Assembly (NCBI GenBank): GCA_030828305.1
Contig: JAURCU010000014.1
Span: 1 to 37,996 of the forward strand
DNA: 37,996 nt
Reading direction: 5' to 3'
DNA from: Luteolibacter sp.
GTDB lineage: Bacteria; Verrucomicrobiota; Verrucomicrobiia; Verrucomicrobiales; Akkermansiaceae
Positions 26,601 to 34,524 of this stretch are shown piece by piece (positions within the stretch are counted from its first letter, which is position 1; each line of letters starts with the position of its first letter). The translations under genes and the position numbers were made by a program. The notes beneath the pieces are model-generated. The model saw only the letters and a program-made list of their open reading frames with translations, was not told the DNA's origin and did no database searches.

Positions 26601-26632
26601 AGGATCAGCAACTTAGGCTCCAGAATTTTCAT
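23621..26632 (-). CDS. UvrD-family helicase/nuclease, AddA/RecB-like
   Basis: Protein of 1003 residues with a superfamily-1A helicase followed by a PD-(D/E)xK nuclease, the architecture of AddA and RecB in double-strand-break repair. Walker A ASAGSGKTYQ is at about 12-21, motif Ia TFTRKAAAEF near 43-52, motif II LLDEFQDTS near 372-380, GDRKQAIYAWRGGD near 405-418, motif V TIHKSKGLGFD near 688-698 and motif VI YVALTRAKRG near 757-766. The nuclease shows His (GSEVHSLLEG near 862), Asp (GVIDRLH near 930) and DFKTD near 952. All catalytic residues look intact. AddA is usually about 1200 residues, so this is a compact form. No addB or rexB partner is adjacent; the LysM lipoprotein gene lies 55 bases upstream on the same strand. 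I call it AddA-like without committing to a symbol. Confidence 0.85.
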   Translation of the reverse strand: MKILEPKLLILASAGSGKTYQLSNRIIGLIAKGVDPERIVALTFTRKAAAEFADSVLTKLAKAATHPEAAQQLEKELGLQDVDFVDVLCRVSRSLHRITLGTMDSFFARVVKAFQYELGLTGGRFDLIEGPRQEIATDSILQHILGDVFGSSEGSEFSHAFRRASIGREQQGVARNLREFIKHWHLRYRHHPDHEWGPPALVKRKPEDWEKCKRALGKEVIDQVGELKDGHRKALKESIGEILDHTIASGSLGDKIGSLTKCILEAVSSQSGDNLTLKYRTEFEITGPSATALRKLVRLAAQCELAAAAERSRALHEVITVYDQQCERLLRTRGQLGFDDVKLLMGQWAQNEEARLRREAIDFRLDARIDHWLLDEFQDTSAAEWNGLLPLVDEAASDDQERSLFIVGDRKQAIYAWRGGDVSLFDKVISHYSPALKVEALDESWRSCPEVLAMVNQICGERGAAEAVFGEAAQHWDCPLHESAKPLCDPQKRGHSRIEMVTGWDDKFDRMEEILRQLGVGERELTCGVLLRGNEAASKVAAELRARGFDVILEGKREPGKDSLVGVAISQLLRWLADPGNQLARGVVAMSPLHAALIEAHGKPWNAIWSGLSAAIAMDGYRASVAAVIAECTLDWSAYSQRRIQDILQALGDIDRRGHTTHREVAETIGRLSIAQSPGVAAIQVMTIHKSKGLGFDVVLLPEIPSKVAAEAQHFRVMEGKNWLSEAPPQWVRKLNPQLDELEHAWGLRQQHEAMCTLYVALTRAKRGLYVLLDPPSASHDFDKASLANWMMRATGLDSGDDQAIYEHGSFDWSHDVPVITEPPARPAIPALQGATANSPVHASPSSLASHEKHSASGMAFGSEVHSLLEGVGWTDEASPTLPDTAAGEAVRKLMESDACRGFFIKGGRDIRLLREQAVDAEIEGRWISGVIDRLHLHRDSDGSIRRVEIIDFKTDAAESAETLRAAYSQQLVAYRQCLQKIYPKAEVECLLLSTHLREAVSL

Positions 26633-26687
26633 TTCATCCCAGCCTAGGTGCCTGCGCTGGCGGGTGCAATTTTCGATTCAGCCAATT

Positions 26688-27155
26688 TCAGCGTTTCGGA
26701 ACTACCAGTTTTTGGCCGGGATAGATCAGGGAGCCCGAGATGCCGTTGGCCTGACGGATGGCCGATACACTTGAGCCGTAGCGGCGTGCAATGTGCGACA
26801 AGGTGTCGCCCCGCTTAACCGTATGGCGGGTGGCCTGTGGCTTTGGCTTGGGTTTGGGCTGGGAAGTCGTAGACGAGGAGCTTGCGCTTCTTGAACTACT
26901 GCTCGAGCGGGTGTTGTTGGCGATCTTCGGCGGGGGAGCGCTCGGGCGGCGCCACTTGGATGGGTCATCAGCCCAGTCCTCACGGTAATTTCCACGGGAG
27001 TCAAAGGGCCCGATGCCGGGTGCGTAGTCGTTGTTGACGATCTTGGGCGGTGACGGAGTACATCCAATGAGCAGTGCGAGAAGCATGCTGCCTAGGCTCA
27101 CGCGTTTGGCTGTAGGAATGGCCGAAACAATGGCCGGAGGGATTACCGATGTCAT
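26688..27155 (-). CDS. LysM-domain lipoprotein
   Basis: Exported lipoprotein of 155 residues. The lipobox LLIGC places the lipidated cysteine at residue 32 after a long N-region containing Lys17 and Arg18. The middle is low complexity: a Ser/Arg-rich stretch at about 83-98 and Lys-Pro repeats at 100-106. The C-terminus is one LysM domain (about 111-153: HTVKRGDTLSHIARRYG, then NGISGSLIYPGQKLVVP), which binds peptidoglycan. A tethered wall-binding role is likely. ATG 27155 is chosen; ATG 27086 would leave only eight residues before the Cys. It is followed by the helicase-nuclease gene after 55 bases and is divergent from the cytochrome gene. Confidence 0.82.
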   Translation of the reverse strand: MTSVIPPAIVSAIPTAKRVSLGSMLLALLIGCTPSPPKIVNNDYAPGIGPFDSRGNYREDWADDPSKWRRPSAPPPKIANNTRSSSSSRSASSSSTTSQPKPKPKPQATRHTVKRGDTLSHIARRYGSSVSAIRQANGISGSLIYPGQKLVVPKR

Positions 27156-27296
27156 GGGAATTGAATGCGCGCTATCTTGAGATGCATACGCAAGATTGGC
27201 AATGTTCTATGGCATAAGGGTTTCGAAATTCATCGATGCCCATTGCAAGAGTTTTCCAGAAATCATCGTTTTCTCAATGCTCTATCTTTCATCTCG

Positions 27297-29972
27297 ATGC
27301 GATTTCTGCCCGCCATTGCCCTCAGTTTCGTTCTTGCCATGCCCGTCATACTCGAGGCCGAGGAATTCGACGCCGTCCAGCACGGCAAGAAGGTCTTTGA
27401 GTCCAATGGTTGCAATGTCTGCCACGCGGTCGATGCCATCGACGATTCGGTCAAAACCGGACCAAATCTCTTCGGTCGCTTTGGCTCCGAGCCGTCGGCA
27501 ATGACCGTGATTGAGCTGGCCAGTGGTAAGAAGCGCGAGATCGAGCCTGACAAAGACTACTTTGTGCGTTCTGTGCGCGATCCCGCCAAAGAGGTTTCGA
27601 TCGCCACCGAGGGCCCTTTCAAGGGTCAGGCCTACCCGCCTGCCATGCCGGCCTTTACCGAGCAGGTGATCGATGAGCAGGATCTCGAGGCGCTTTGGCA
27701 TTACGTGCGCACCCTTGCCCGACCGGGTAAGGCAGGACCTGCCGTGGTCATGATGCAGCGCAAGCAGCAGGGCCCGATTGCCGATCTGATCTCCATCAAG
27801 GACGAAATTGTGGTGGCAGGCAGACCCCGCGTATATCGTGCCCGGCTTCGTGGTCTCAGTGGACGGGTGATCCACGTCGGCTTGCCCAATCATCTGAATT
27901 ACAGCTTCGATCCACAACAGCTCTCGGTGCGCCGGGTGTGGTCGGGGGGCTTTCTCAATCTCAAGGAAGAGCGCACCGGCCGCGGTGGCAGTCCTTCCGC
28001 ACTGGGTCATGGCGCCAAGGTCATGCTTGAGGCAGATGCCCTACTCGCCCCCCTCAATGCTGCGGGCAAGCCCGTGGACTTCTCTTTCAAGGAAAACGAC
28101 GAGGGCGACGTTGAGCAGGTAATGGCGCATCTCAACGACCGTGCCTCCCACCTCGACAAGTTGGCCGCCGAGGACGCCGAGTTCCTGGCATACACCATCA
28201 CGCGCGATGGACTTCCTTGTTTCCATTTTCGGGTCGGCGCGAGCCAACTACAACAGATGGTGCATATCGGCGAGGACGGCTTGCTGCGCCTTCTTCTCTA
28301 CGCACGCGCCCCATCCGGTCAATCCCTGCAATTGCGGGCAGACGGCCTTGAGGATGTGCGTGTCCGGGGCGGCGAGTTGAATGGCAGGGTGTGGCGCTTG
28401 CCCGCTGGGCACGATTGGGTCGTTTACGAATTAACCGGGCGGCTGCCTAACAAGGCGGTCGGGATCCTGCCTGTTGGTGGGGCGGAAAGTCTCGCGCCCC
28501 AGCCTCTTGTCAAGATTCCTGCCCGGCAGGGTCGCTTGAAGCATGAGCTGCCTGCAGGCTACACACTTCTTGATTGGTATCCTCCCCTTGACCCCTTCGG
28601 TCGCAAGCAACTCTTCGAGCCCACGGGCATTGATGTCGCCAAGGACGGCACCATCGTCATCGCCACCCGTGCTGCGGGTGTGTGGCGCATCCGAGATGGC
28701 CAGTGGACCCGGTTTGCCGAGGGCACCTACGATTGCCTCGGGGTGCACGTGGAGGACGATCATGGTGACCAGATCGTGGTCGCCCAGAAGCCCGAGCTTA
28801 CCCGCATGACCGATACCGATGGTGATGGACGTGCTGATCGCTTTGACACGCTCTGCGACGACTTCGGCTTCCATGCAAACTACCATGAGTACTTGCATGG
28901 ACCCGCGCGCGATGCGGACGGCAACTATTACTTCACGCTCAATCTCTCTCATGGGGGACGCGCTCAGTGGGGTGGTGGCCAGGGCGTCATGGGCAGCATG
29001 GGTGGTTATCGGGGTTGGGCTTGCCGAGTAACACCCGAAGGCAAGTTTGAGCCGGTTGCAGGTGGTTTGCGCAGCCCGGCGGGCATTGGAGTCTCACCCG
29101 ACAACCGGGTCTGGTATGCAGAGAACCAAGGTGACTTCGTGGGTTCTTCCAAACTGGTGACCATTGAGAAGGGGGCCTTTTATGGCCACGTCGGTTCCAT
29201 GGTCAGCTTGCCCGGCAAAATTCCGGGTGACCCAGAACTCACACACGACAAGCTTAAGGGCTCTCTAAAGAAAGGAGCCGTTTGGCTGCCACAGAGCAAG
29301 CTTTGCAACTCACCAGGCCATCCCACATGGGATCTGACTGGTGGCAAGTTCGGTCCCTATGCCGGGCAGATGTTCATCGGGGATCAGACCCAGTCACGCA
29401 TGATGCGGGTGGTGACCGAAGTGGTAGAAGGCCAAGATCAAGGCTGTGTGATGCCCTTCGTCGACGGACTGGCTTCGGGGGCCATGCGTCCTTGCTTCCT
29501 TCATGACGGCAGCATGCTCATTGGGCAAACGGGACGCGGTTGGGGTGCCAAGGGTGGCAGCCAACAAGGATTGCAGCAGATCATCTGGAATGGCGAAACG
29601 ATCGGAGCCGATCTGCATTCCGTGCGTGCCACGCGCGAAGGCTTTGAAGTGCTGCTGACCCAGCCGCTCAAGAAGGTGGTTACCTCAGAAGAGCTCTCCA
29701 AGGCCCTAGAAATCGAAAGCTGGTATTATATCAACCAACCCAAGTATGGATCACCTGAGACCGACAAGCGCAAAGTCGTCATCGGTAAGGTTGATATTGC
29801 TGAGGATCGCGCTGCCTTGGAGGTTGAGTTGGAAAACTTCGGCGAAGGCGAGGGTTGGGTTGACCGCATTTATCAGATTCAGTGGAAGGGGGCTTCAAAC
29901 AGCTTCGAGGTTCCAACTCGGACCCGCGATCTACGCGCTTACTACACGCTGCGCGCGATTCCTGGCTCGTGA
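27297..29972 (+). CDS. Exported cytochrome c/beta-propeller protein
   Basis: Large exported protein of 891 residues. A signal peptide (MRFLPAIALSFVLAMPVILEA, start ATG 27297) precedes a cytochrome c domain: CNVCH at Cys39/Cys42/His43, with Met117 (PPAMPAF) as the likely second heme ligand. The middle (about 160-440) resembles nothing I can name. From about residue 430 to the end is a beta-propeller-like dehydrogenase domain (FEPTGIDVAKDGTIVIATR, DTDGDGRADRFDTLCDDFG, GPARDADGNYYFTLN) seen in planctomycete and verrucomicrobial PVC-type heme proteins. It may oxidise a sugar or similar substrate and pass electrons to the heme. A longer frame from 27165 is rejected because the signal peptide fixes the start. 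A small exported protein gene follows after 56 bases. Confidence 0.82.
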   Translation: MRFLPAIALSFVLAMPVILEAEEFDAVQHGKKVFESNGCNVCHAVDAIDDSVKTGPNLFGRFGSEPSAMTVIELASGKKREIEPDKDYFVRSVRDPAKEVSIATEGPFKGQAYPPAMPAFTEQVIDEQDLEALWHYVRTLARPGKAGPAVVMMQRKQQGPIADLISIKDEIVVAGRPRVYRARLRGLSGRVIHVGLPNHLNYSFDPQQLSVRRVWSGGFLNLKEERTGRGGSPSALGHGAKVMLEADALLAPLNAAGKPVDFSFKENDEGDVEQVMAHLNDRASHLDKLAAEDAEFLAYTITRDGLPCFHFRVGASQLQQMVHIGEDGLLRLLLYARAPSGQSLQLRADGLEDVRVRGGELNGRVWRLPAGHDWVVYELTGRLPNKAVGILPVGGAESLAPQPLVKIPARQGRLKHELPAGYTLLDWYPPLDPFGRKQLFEPTGIDVAKDGTIVIATRAAGVWRIRDGQWTRFAEGTYDCLGVHVEDDHGDQIVVAQKPELTRMTDTDGDGRADRFDTLCDDFGFHANYHEYLHGPARDADGNYYFTLNLSHGGRAQWGGGQGVMGSMGGYRGWACRVTPEGKFEPVAGGLRSPAGIGVSPDNRVWYAENQGDFVGSSKLVTIEKGAFYGHVGSMVSLPGKIPGDPELTHDKLKGSLKKGAVWLPQSKLCNSPGHPTWDLTGGKFGPYAGQMFIGDQTQSRMMRVVTEVVEGQDQGCVMPFVDGLASGAMRPCFLHDGSMLIGQTGRGWGAKGGSQQGLQQIIWNGETIGADLHSVRATREGFEVLLTQPLKKVVTSEELSKALEIESWYYINQPKYGSPETDKRKVVIGKVDIAEDRAALEVELENFGEGEGWVDRIYQIQWKGASNSFEVPTRTRDLRAYYTLRAIPGS

Positions 29973-30028
29973 ATGGCTGATCAAAGAAAATTCTTCACAT
30001 GATTTTGGTGCTGTCGTTTCATCTCGTA

Positions 30029-30634
30029 ATGAAATGCACATGCATCGCCGTTCTCTTCGCGGCCATATCCGCCATGCCCTTGATGGGTGCAGAAGGACTG
30101 AAGCTCGAGCTCATCGCGCCCAAAGAGACCGTGGTGCTCAGCAAGGCGCAGCTCGCCGAGCTCGCAAGTGTGGGGGGTGCCGCTGAGGCCTTGGAGGAAG
30201 CAAGGGCCGAAAAGAAACCCGATCTCGAGTCACTCAGGCGCTTGGAGGGCATTGTCATGGGTGCACTTCGCACTCAACAGGGCATCGATTTGAGCTACCG
30301 CATCACCAACCCGACAGACGCGGCGATTGCCCTGGAGCACGGTGGTGATGCCACCACCAATGCCTTGGAGATCAAAGGGGATGGCGCTGTGGATCTTCCC
30401 TACCGGGGCATGATGACCATGGAGTTTCGCATGGGCAAACCCATCACCATCGATCCCGGAGCCAGCAAGGAGTTCACCATCAAGGAACTCAAGTATGGCA
30501 TGCGCGACATGAGCCGCTGGCTGATCACCAAGCCCGGTGATTATGAAATCACACTGATCCATCGCACCAACAGTGGCGGTAAAAAAGTCGAACTCACTTC
30601 CGACCCCTTGAAGTTGTCGGTGGTGGCGAAGTGA
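30029..30634 (+). CDS. Small exported protein of unknown function
   Basis: Protein of 201 residues with a signal peptide (MKCTCIAVLFAAISAMPLMGA). I do not recognise the mature domain. It begins with KLELIAPKETVVLSKAQLAEL, contains an Ala/Glu-rich helical stretch (about 40-60), then a beta-rich part (GIDLSYRITNPTDAAIALEHGG, MGKPITIDPGASKEFTIKEL, PGDYEITLIHRT). The second part resembles a C-terminal immunoglobulin-like or intracellular-proteinase-inhibitor-type fold (DUF-like), which is only a guess. The longer start ATG 29999 would add ten hydrophobic residues. It follows the cytochrome/propeller gene by 56 bases and may belong to the same transcript. Confidence 0.7.
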   Translation: MKCTCIAVLFAAISAMPLMGAEGLKLELIAPKETVVLSKAQLAELASVGGAAEALEEARAEKKPDLESLRRLEGIVMGALRTQQGIDLSYRITNPTDAAIALEHGGDATTNALEIKGDGAVDLPYRGMMTMEFRMGKPITIDPGASKEFTIKELKYGMRDMSRWLITKPGDYEITLIHRTNSGGKKVELTSDPLKLSVVAK

Positions 30635-30646
30635 GGCCTTTGGAAG

Positions 30647-30729
30647 TACCGGGAACAGGGATCGAACCTGCACGAGCAAAGCTCACTTGATCCTAAATCA
30701 AGCGCGTCTACCAATTCCGCCATCCCGGC
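30647..30729 (-). tRNA. tRNA-Leu (anticodon UAG)
   Basis: Read on the minus strand the 83-base sequence begins GCCGGGATGGCGGAATTGGT and folds as a class II tRNA. The acceptor arm GCCGGGA/TCCCGGT has a terminal G-U pair with discriminator A. The anticodon stem CTTGA/TCAAG holds loop TTTAGGA, so the anticodon is TAG. A long variable arm (TGAGCTTTGCTCGTG region) and the T arm CAGGTTCGATCCCTG follow. CCA is not encoded. It decodes CUN leucine codons. It lies 12 bases from the end of the small exported protein gene on the opposite strand. Confidence 0.97.
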
Positions 30730-30814
30730 TTGGGCCTGCAGCTTGTACTGGTTGTGGAACTTTGGGCAACCCAATCTTTAACGATCCTTTACTCACCTGG
30801 GCGGGGGATCTAGC

Positions 30815-31336
30815 ATGCTGAGAGCCATGAAAGCAATCACCATACTCACCATGTTGGCCTTGATCTCGCCTGTGCCGGCGGATGAGGGAAATCCGCAGAT
30901 CGACTACAAGGGTTTTGCAGAACTAGTGCAAAAGATTGAGCCCGTGCGCTACTCAAAGCGTGTAAACGAGGAGGAGTTCCTGAAAATGGCCTCCGAGTCA
31001 AACACGGTGATTCTCGACACCCGCAGCAAAGCCAAGTTCGACAAGTTTCACGTCAAAGGGGCGCTGCATCTGAACTTCTCCGATTTCAACGAAGAGGCCC
31101 TTTCCGAGCTGATCCCTGATAAAAAGACGCGCATTCTCATCTACTGCAACAACAACTTCGAAGATGCGATCACCGCGATGCCCATGAAGAGGCCACCATT
31201 GGCGCTCAACATTCCGACCTACATCAACCTGCAGGGCTATGGTTACGAGCAGGTCTACGAGCTCGAGGGCTACAAGAGCGTAAAGGTGAGTAAGATCCCC
31301 TTTGCAGGCACTGACGTCGAGAGGACTGCGAAGTGA
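30815..31336 (+). CDS. Exported rhodanese-like protein
   Basis: Protein of 173 residues with a signal peptide (about 1-22, ILTMLALISPVPA) followed by one rhodanese domain (about 45-140: NTVILDTRSKAKFDKFHVKGALHLNFSDF). The catalytic loop reads YCNNNFED with Cys111, an active-site cysteine without the usual basic or serine residues. Rhodaneses transfer sulfane sulfur; an exported single-domain form may act in the periplasm on an unknown acceptor. GGGGG (30803-30807) is seven bases before ATG 30815; ATG 30827 would shorten it by four residues. It stops three bases before the convergent rnr gene. Confidence 0.8.
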   Translation: MLRAMKAITILTMLALISPVPADEGNPQIDYKGFAELVQKIEPVRYSKRVNEEEFLKMASESNTVILDTRSKAKFDKFHVKGALHLNFSDFNEEALSELIPDKKTRILIYCNNNFEDAITAMPMKRPPLALNIPTYINLQGYGYEQVYELEGYKSVKVSKIPFAGTDVERTAK

Positions 31337-31339
31337 CCT

Positions 31340-33700
31340 TTACCTCCGCTTGCGCCGCCGCTTTTGCAATGTCTTGTGGTGGCCGGGCTTGACGGTGTTA
31401 GCCGTCTGGTGCTTGCCCTTGTGTTTGCGCAGGGGGGCGGCAACCGTTGCAGGCTGTTTCGGCAACTTGTGTCCCTTGGGGACTTCTCCCGCTACGCCGA
31501 AGTCCACAAAGCGGCGCTCAAGATCAATGGCGATTACAAAGAGCGGCACGCGCATGCCGATGTGGATTTGGCGATCGCCGGCGGTCACCCACGCTCCTCG
31601 ATGGCCCTCCAGCCACCAACGGTTGCGGCCGGGCAGATCCTCGCGCTTGACCACGCCGCGCAAACCGAGAGTGGGGACTTCGACCATCAGGCCCATGGGG
31701 CGCACTTCGGTGACGAGGCCTTCGAACTCGGTGCCTTTCTTCTCGTCGATGATGCGCTGCAGGTATTCGAAGAGCTTGAGCATCTTGCTCTCGCTCTCGG
31801 CGTCGGATGAAGCACGCTCGGTGTCCGAGATGCGTCGTGCCAGATCAATCAGCTTGCCGTGTGACAGGGTCTTGTCCGTGTCCTTGAGGCGGTTGGTGAG
31901 GAAGGGTTGCAGTGCCCGATGCACGATGAGGTCGGCATAGCGGCGAATCGGACTGGTGAAGTGGCAGTAGTCGGTCTTCGACAGCCCGTAGTGACCATGG
32001 GGGTCGGCGGAATAGGCGGCGCGCTTGAGGCTCTTGAGCAGGCCCAACTTGATGATGTGTTCCTCAGGGCTGCCCTTGGCCGAATCGAGCAGGCGCTGAA
32101 TGTGGTCCTTGTTGGTGAGGTCGCCGACCTTGTAGCCGTGTTGGCGTGCGGTCTCGGCGTAGTCCATGAGGCGCGAGGGATCGGGATCCTCGTGGACGCG
32201 GTAGATGGCGGGGCGACGGTTTTCGCGCAGGACCTTGGCGACGGCCTCATTGGCGATGAGCATGCACTCCTCAATCAACTGGTGACTCTCCGTGTGAACC
32301 ACCGGCTCCACGCTTTTCGCGCGGCCCTTGTCGTCGAGTTTGACCTTGGTTTCGGGCATCTCAAGGTCGAGTGCTCCGTTTTCGAAGCGGGCGCGGCGCA
32401 GAGTCGAGGCCATCTTCCAGGCTTCCTTGACCATGGGCACGAGCTGCTTGTCCGAGCCTTTGGGCGCGGGCCCACCATCGAGAATGGTCTGGGCCTCTTC
32501 GTAGGAAATCTTGGCACGGCTGTGGATGAGCGCGTCGCTGAACTTGGCGCTGACCACTTTGCCCTTGGGATTGATCTTGAGCAGCGCGCATTTGGTCAGG
32601 CGGTCGACATCGGGCTTGAGTGAGCAGATGCCGTTGCTGAGTTCGACGGGCAGCATGGGCAGCACGCGATCAACCAGATAGGTCGAGTTGCCACGTCTAA
32701 CGGCTTCGCGATCCATCGGGCTGCCTGGCTTGATGTAGTGGGAAACGTCAGCAATGTGCACGCCCAGCGTCCAGCCGTTCTTGTCACGCTCCACCCAGAT
32801 GGCGTCGTCGTGATCCTTGGCGTCGGCGGGGTCGATGGTGATGACCAAGCGATCGCGCCAGTCGTCGCGGCGTTTGATCTCTGCGGCTTCGGGTTCCTCG
32901 GGCACGGCACCCGCTTCGGCGAGCACGTCTTCGGGAAAGGTGGTGGCGATGCCGTAGCGCTGAATGACGCTCTCCATGTCCACGCCCGGGTCGCCTGGCC
33001 AGCCGAGCACTTCAATGACTCGTCCGCGTGGCTTTTGGTCACCTTTCCATTCGCTCAAGTCGACGACGACCAACTGACCGGAGGAGGCGGTGGTGTCGCC
33101 ATCGATGTCGATCTGACCATCGATGGCCTTGTCGTCGCATTCGACCCAGCTGAAGCCGTCCTTTTTGCGGTAGGTTCCGACCACACGCCCGGAGCGCCGC
33201 TCGAGTACTTTTTGTACCTTTCCGCGCATTTCCTCGGAGACATCGGCACCCGACCGATCATGGCCCCGCCCCTGGTTTTGCACAGCGACCTGTTTGAGTT
33301 CGATCTGGACGCGGTCGCCATCCAATGCGGTGTCGCAGTGATGGCGGGCGATGTGCACGCGGTCCAGTTCAACCAGATCAATGCCGGTGTCCAGATTGCC
33401 CTTATCGGTATGATCCGGATAAAAAAAGGCGTGGCCCTTGGGGTGAAATTTCAGTGTGCCTGCGAGAGCCGGGTAGCGGCCACCTTTTCCTGATTTTGTC
33501 TCTCCCACCAATTGGTAAGTGGATTTTCGTCCGATGAGGATTTCACCCTGTTCGACCAGGTCGACCAGTGCCCGACGCAGCTTTTGGCGCTGGTTGGGAT
33601 GAATGCCGAGCTGGCGTGCCATATCCGAGCGGGTTGCCGCCTGGGATGGGTTCGCGCGCAGGAATTCAAGGATTGAATCCCTCAATTTTGGTTTCGGCAT
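31340..33700 (-). CDS. rnr: Ribonuclease R
   Basis: Processive 3'-5' exoribonuclease of 786 residues that degrades structured RNA. It starts MPKPKLRDSILEFL with a winged-helix-like N-terminal segment, then two cold-shock domains. The RNB catalytic domain contains IDPADAKDHDDAIWV (about 288-302), with the metal-binding Asp cluster, and ends with HFTSPIRRYADLIVHR (about 578-593). An S1 domain follows (about 647-715). The last 45 residues are basic, ending KRRRKRR, as in RNase R rather than RNase II. ATG 33700 is taken because the family-like sequence begins there; a longer frame reaches 33742. Confidence 0.96.
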   Translation of the reverse strand: MPKPKLRDSILEFLRANPSQAATRSDMARQLGIHPNQRQKLRRALVDLVEQGEILIGRKSTYQLVGETKSGKGGRYPALAGTLKFHPKGHAFFYPDHTDKGNLDTGIDLVELDRVHIARHHCDTALDGDRVQIELKQVAVQNQGRGHDRSGADVSEEMRGKVQKVLERRSGRVVGTYRKKDGFSWVECDDKAIDGQIDIDGDTTASSGQLVVVDLSEWKGDQKPRGRVIEVLGWPGDPGVDMESVIQRYGIATTFPEDVLAEAGAVPEEPEAAEIKRRDDWRDRLVITIDPADAKDHDDAIWVERDKNGWTLGVHIADVSHYIKPGSPMDREAVRRGNSTYLVDRVLPMLPVELSNGICSLKPDVDRLTKCALLKINPKGKVVSAKFSDALIHSRAKISYEEAQTILDGGPAPKGSDKQLVPMVKEAWKMASTLRRARFENGALDLEMPETKVKLDDKGRAKSVEPVVHTESHQLIEECMLIANEAVAKVLRENRRPAIYRVHEDPDPSRLMDYAETARQHGYKVGDLTNKDHIQRLLDSAKGSPEEHIIKLGLLKSLKRAAYSADPHGHYGLSKTDYCHFTSPIRRYADLIVHRALQPFLTNRLKDTDKTLSHGKLIDLARRISDTERASSDAESESKMLKLFEYLQRIIDEKKGTEFEGLVTEVRPMGLMVEVPTLGLRGVVKREDLPGRNRWWLEGHRGAWVTAGDRQIHIGMRVPLFVIAIDLERRFVDFGVAGEVPKGHKLPKQPATVAAPLRKHKGKHQTANTVKPGHHKTLQKRRRKRR

Positions 33701-33872
33701 GCGGGCACTTTGCGGCTGCACGGCTTGTGTCGCAAGGCGCAATCCTTTGCAAAAAGGCGGATCGGGGGCCTGAGAGACAGGGCTCGCAACGCATTTGCCG
33801 CTGTGCTATCTTGACGGGCAATCTGGATCTGCCAGTCTGCAGCACTCCGTTCTTGTTACCACTTTCCATTCA

Positions 33873-33902
33873 TTGATCGATCCTCATCCCACCTCATATA
33901 CC
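33873..33902 (+). promoter_or_regulatory. Candidate promoter for the pilin-like gene
   Basis: TTGATC (33873-33878) and TATACC (33897-33902) are separated by 18 bases. Transcription would start about 10 bases before the ATG at 33919, leaving a very short leader. The match is moderate. The remaining divergent gap to rnr (33701-33872) shows no other clear site. Confidence 0.28.
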
Positions 33903-33918
33903 ACGCGCCATCTGACCC

Positions 33919-34509
33919 ATGAAAACCTCCACTCTCAAGCAATTCAAAGGTTTCACCCTGATCGAACTGCTGGTTGTCATCGCCATTATCCTGGTGCTGG
34001 CTACAGCAGGATTCCAGGCAGGCAACTTCGCCATCAACCGTGCCAAGAAGGTTAAGGCGCTCGCCGTCTGCACCGAGATGGAGCAGGCTGTCCAGCGCTT
34101 CTACGATGACAACGGCACCCTGCCGATTCAAATCGCCAACGATACCACGATCTCATCCAACAGCGGGCAAGGACGCGACTTCCTGCTTGTCCTGATGGAT
34201 CAGGAAACGGGCACCCCGGTGCTCAATGCCAAGGGCATCAAGTATCTCAACGTCAGACAGGGCGACAACAACATCGATGGCCTGCAATACAACGATGCCG
34301 GCACCACCATTGAAGGTCTTTACGATCCATGGGGTGGCGACTACAAGATCGCCTTCGATGGAAACTTTGACGAGACCATCAGCGTTCAACCCAAGGCAGC
34401 CTCCAGCGCTAAGATCCTACAGCGCCGCGTTGCATGTTGGTCCGATGGTGCCGACGGCTCCGAGGAAGGTTTCAGCGGCTCGGCCAAGGACGATGTGACG
34501 ACTTGGTAA
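33919..34509 (+). CDS. GspG/type IV pilin-like protein
   Basis: Protein of 196 residues with a type III (prepilin) signal: KG at residues 10-11, then FTLIELLVVIAIILVLA. Cleavage after Gly11 would give a mature N-terminal Phe, with Glu at mature position 5. The C-terminal part has DPWGGDYKIAFDG, similar to the GspG calcium-loop region (DPWG-x-x-Y). Such proteins form the major pseudopilin of type II secretion or related fibres. No other secretion gene is adjacent, so the partners must be elsewhere. Verrucomicrobia and Planctomycetes carry many stand-alone copies of this type. Confidence 0.88.
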   Translation: MKTSTLKQFKGFTLIELLVVIAIILVLATAGFQAGNFAINRAKKVKALAVCTEMEQAVQRFYDDNGTLPIQIANDTTISSNSGQGRDFLLVLMDQETGTPVLNAKGIKYLNVRQGDNNIDGLQYNDAGTTIEGLYDPWGGDYKIAFDGNFDETISVQPKAASSAKILQRRVACWSDGADGSEEGFSGSAKDDVTTW

Positions 34510-34524
34510 GATCGCTCCAGGATC

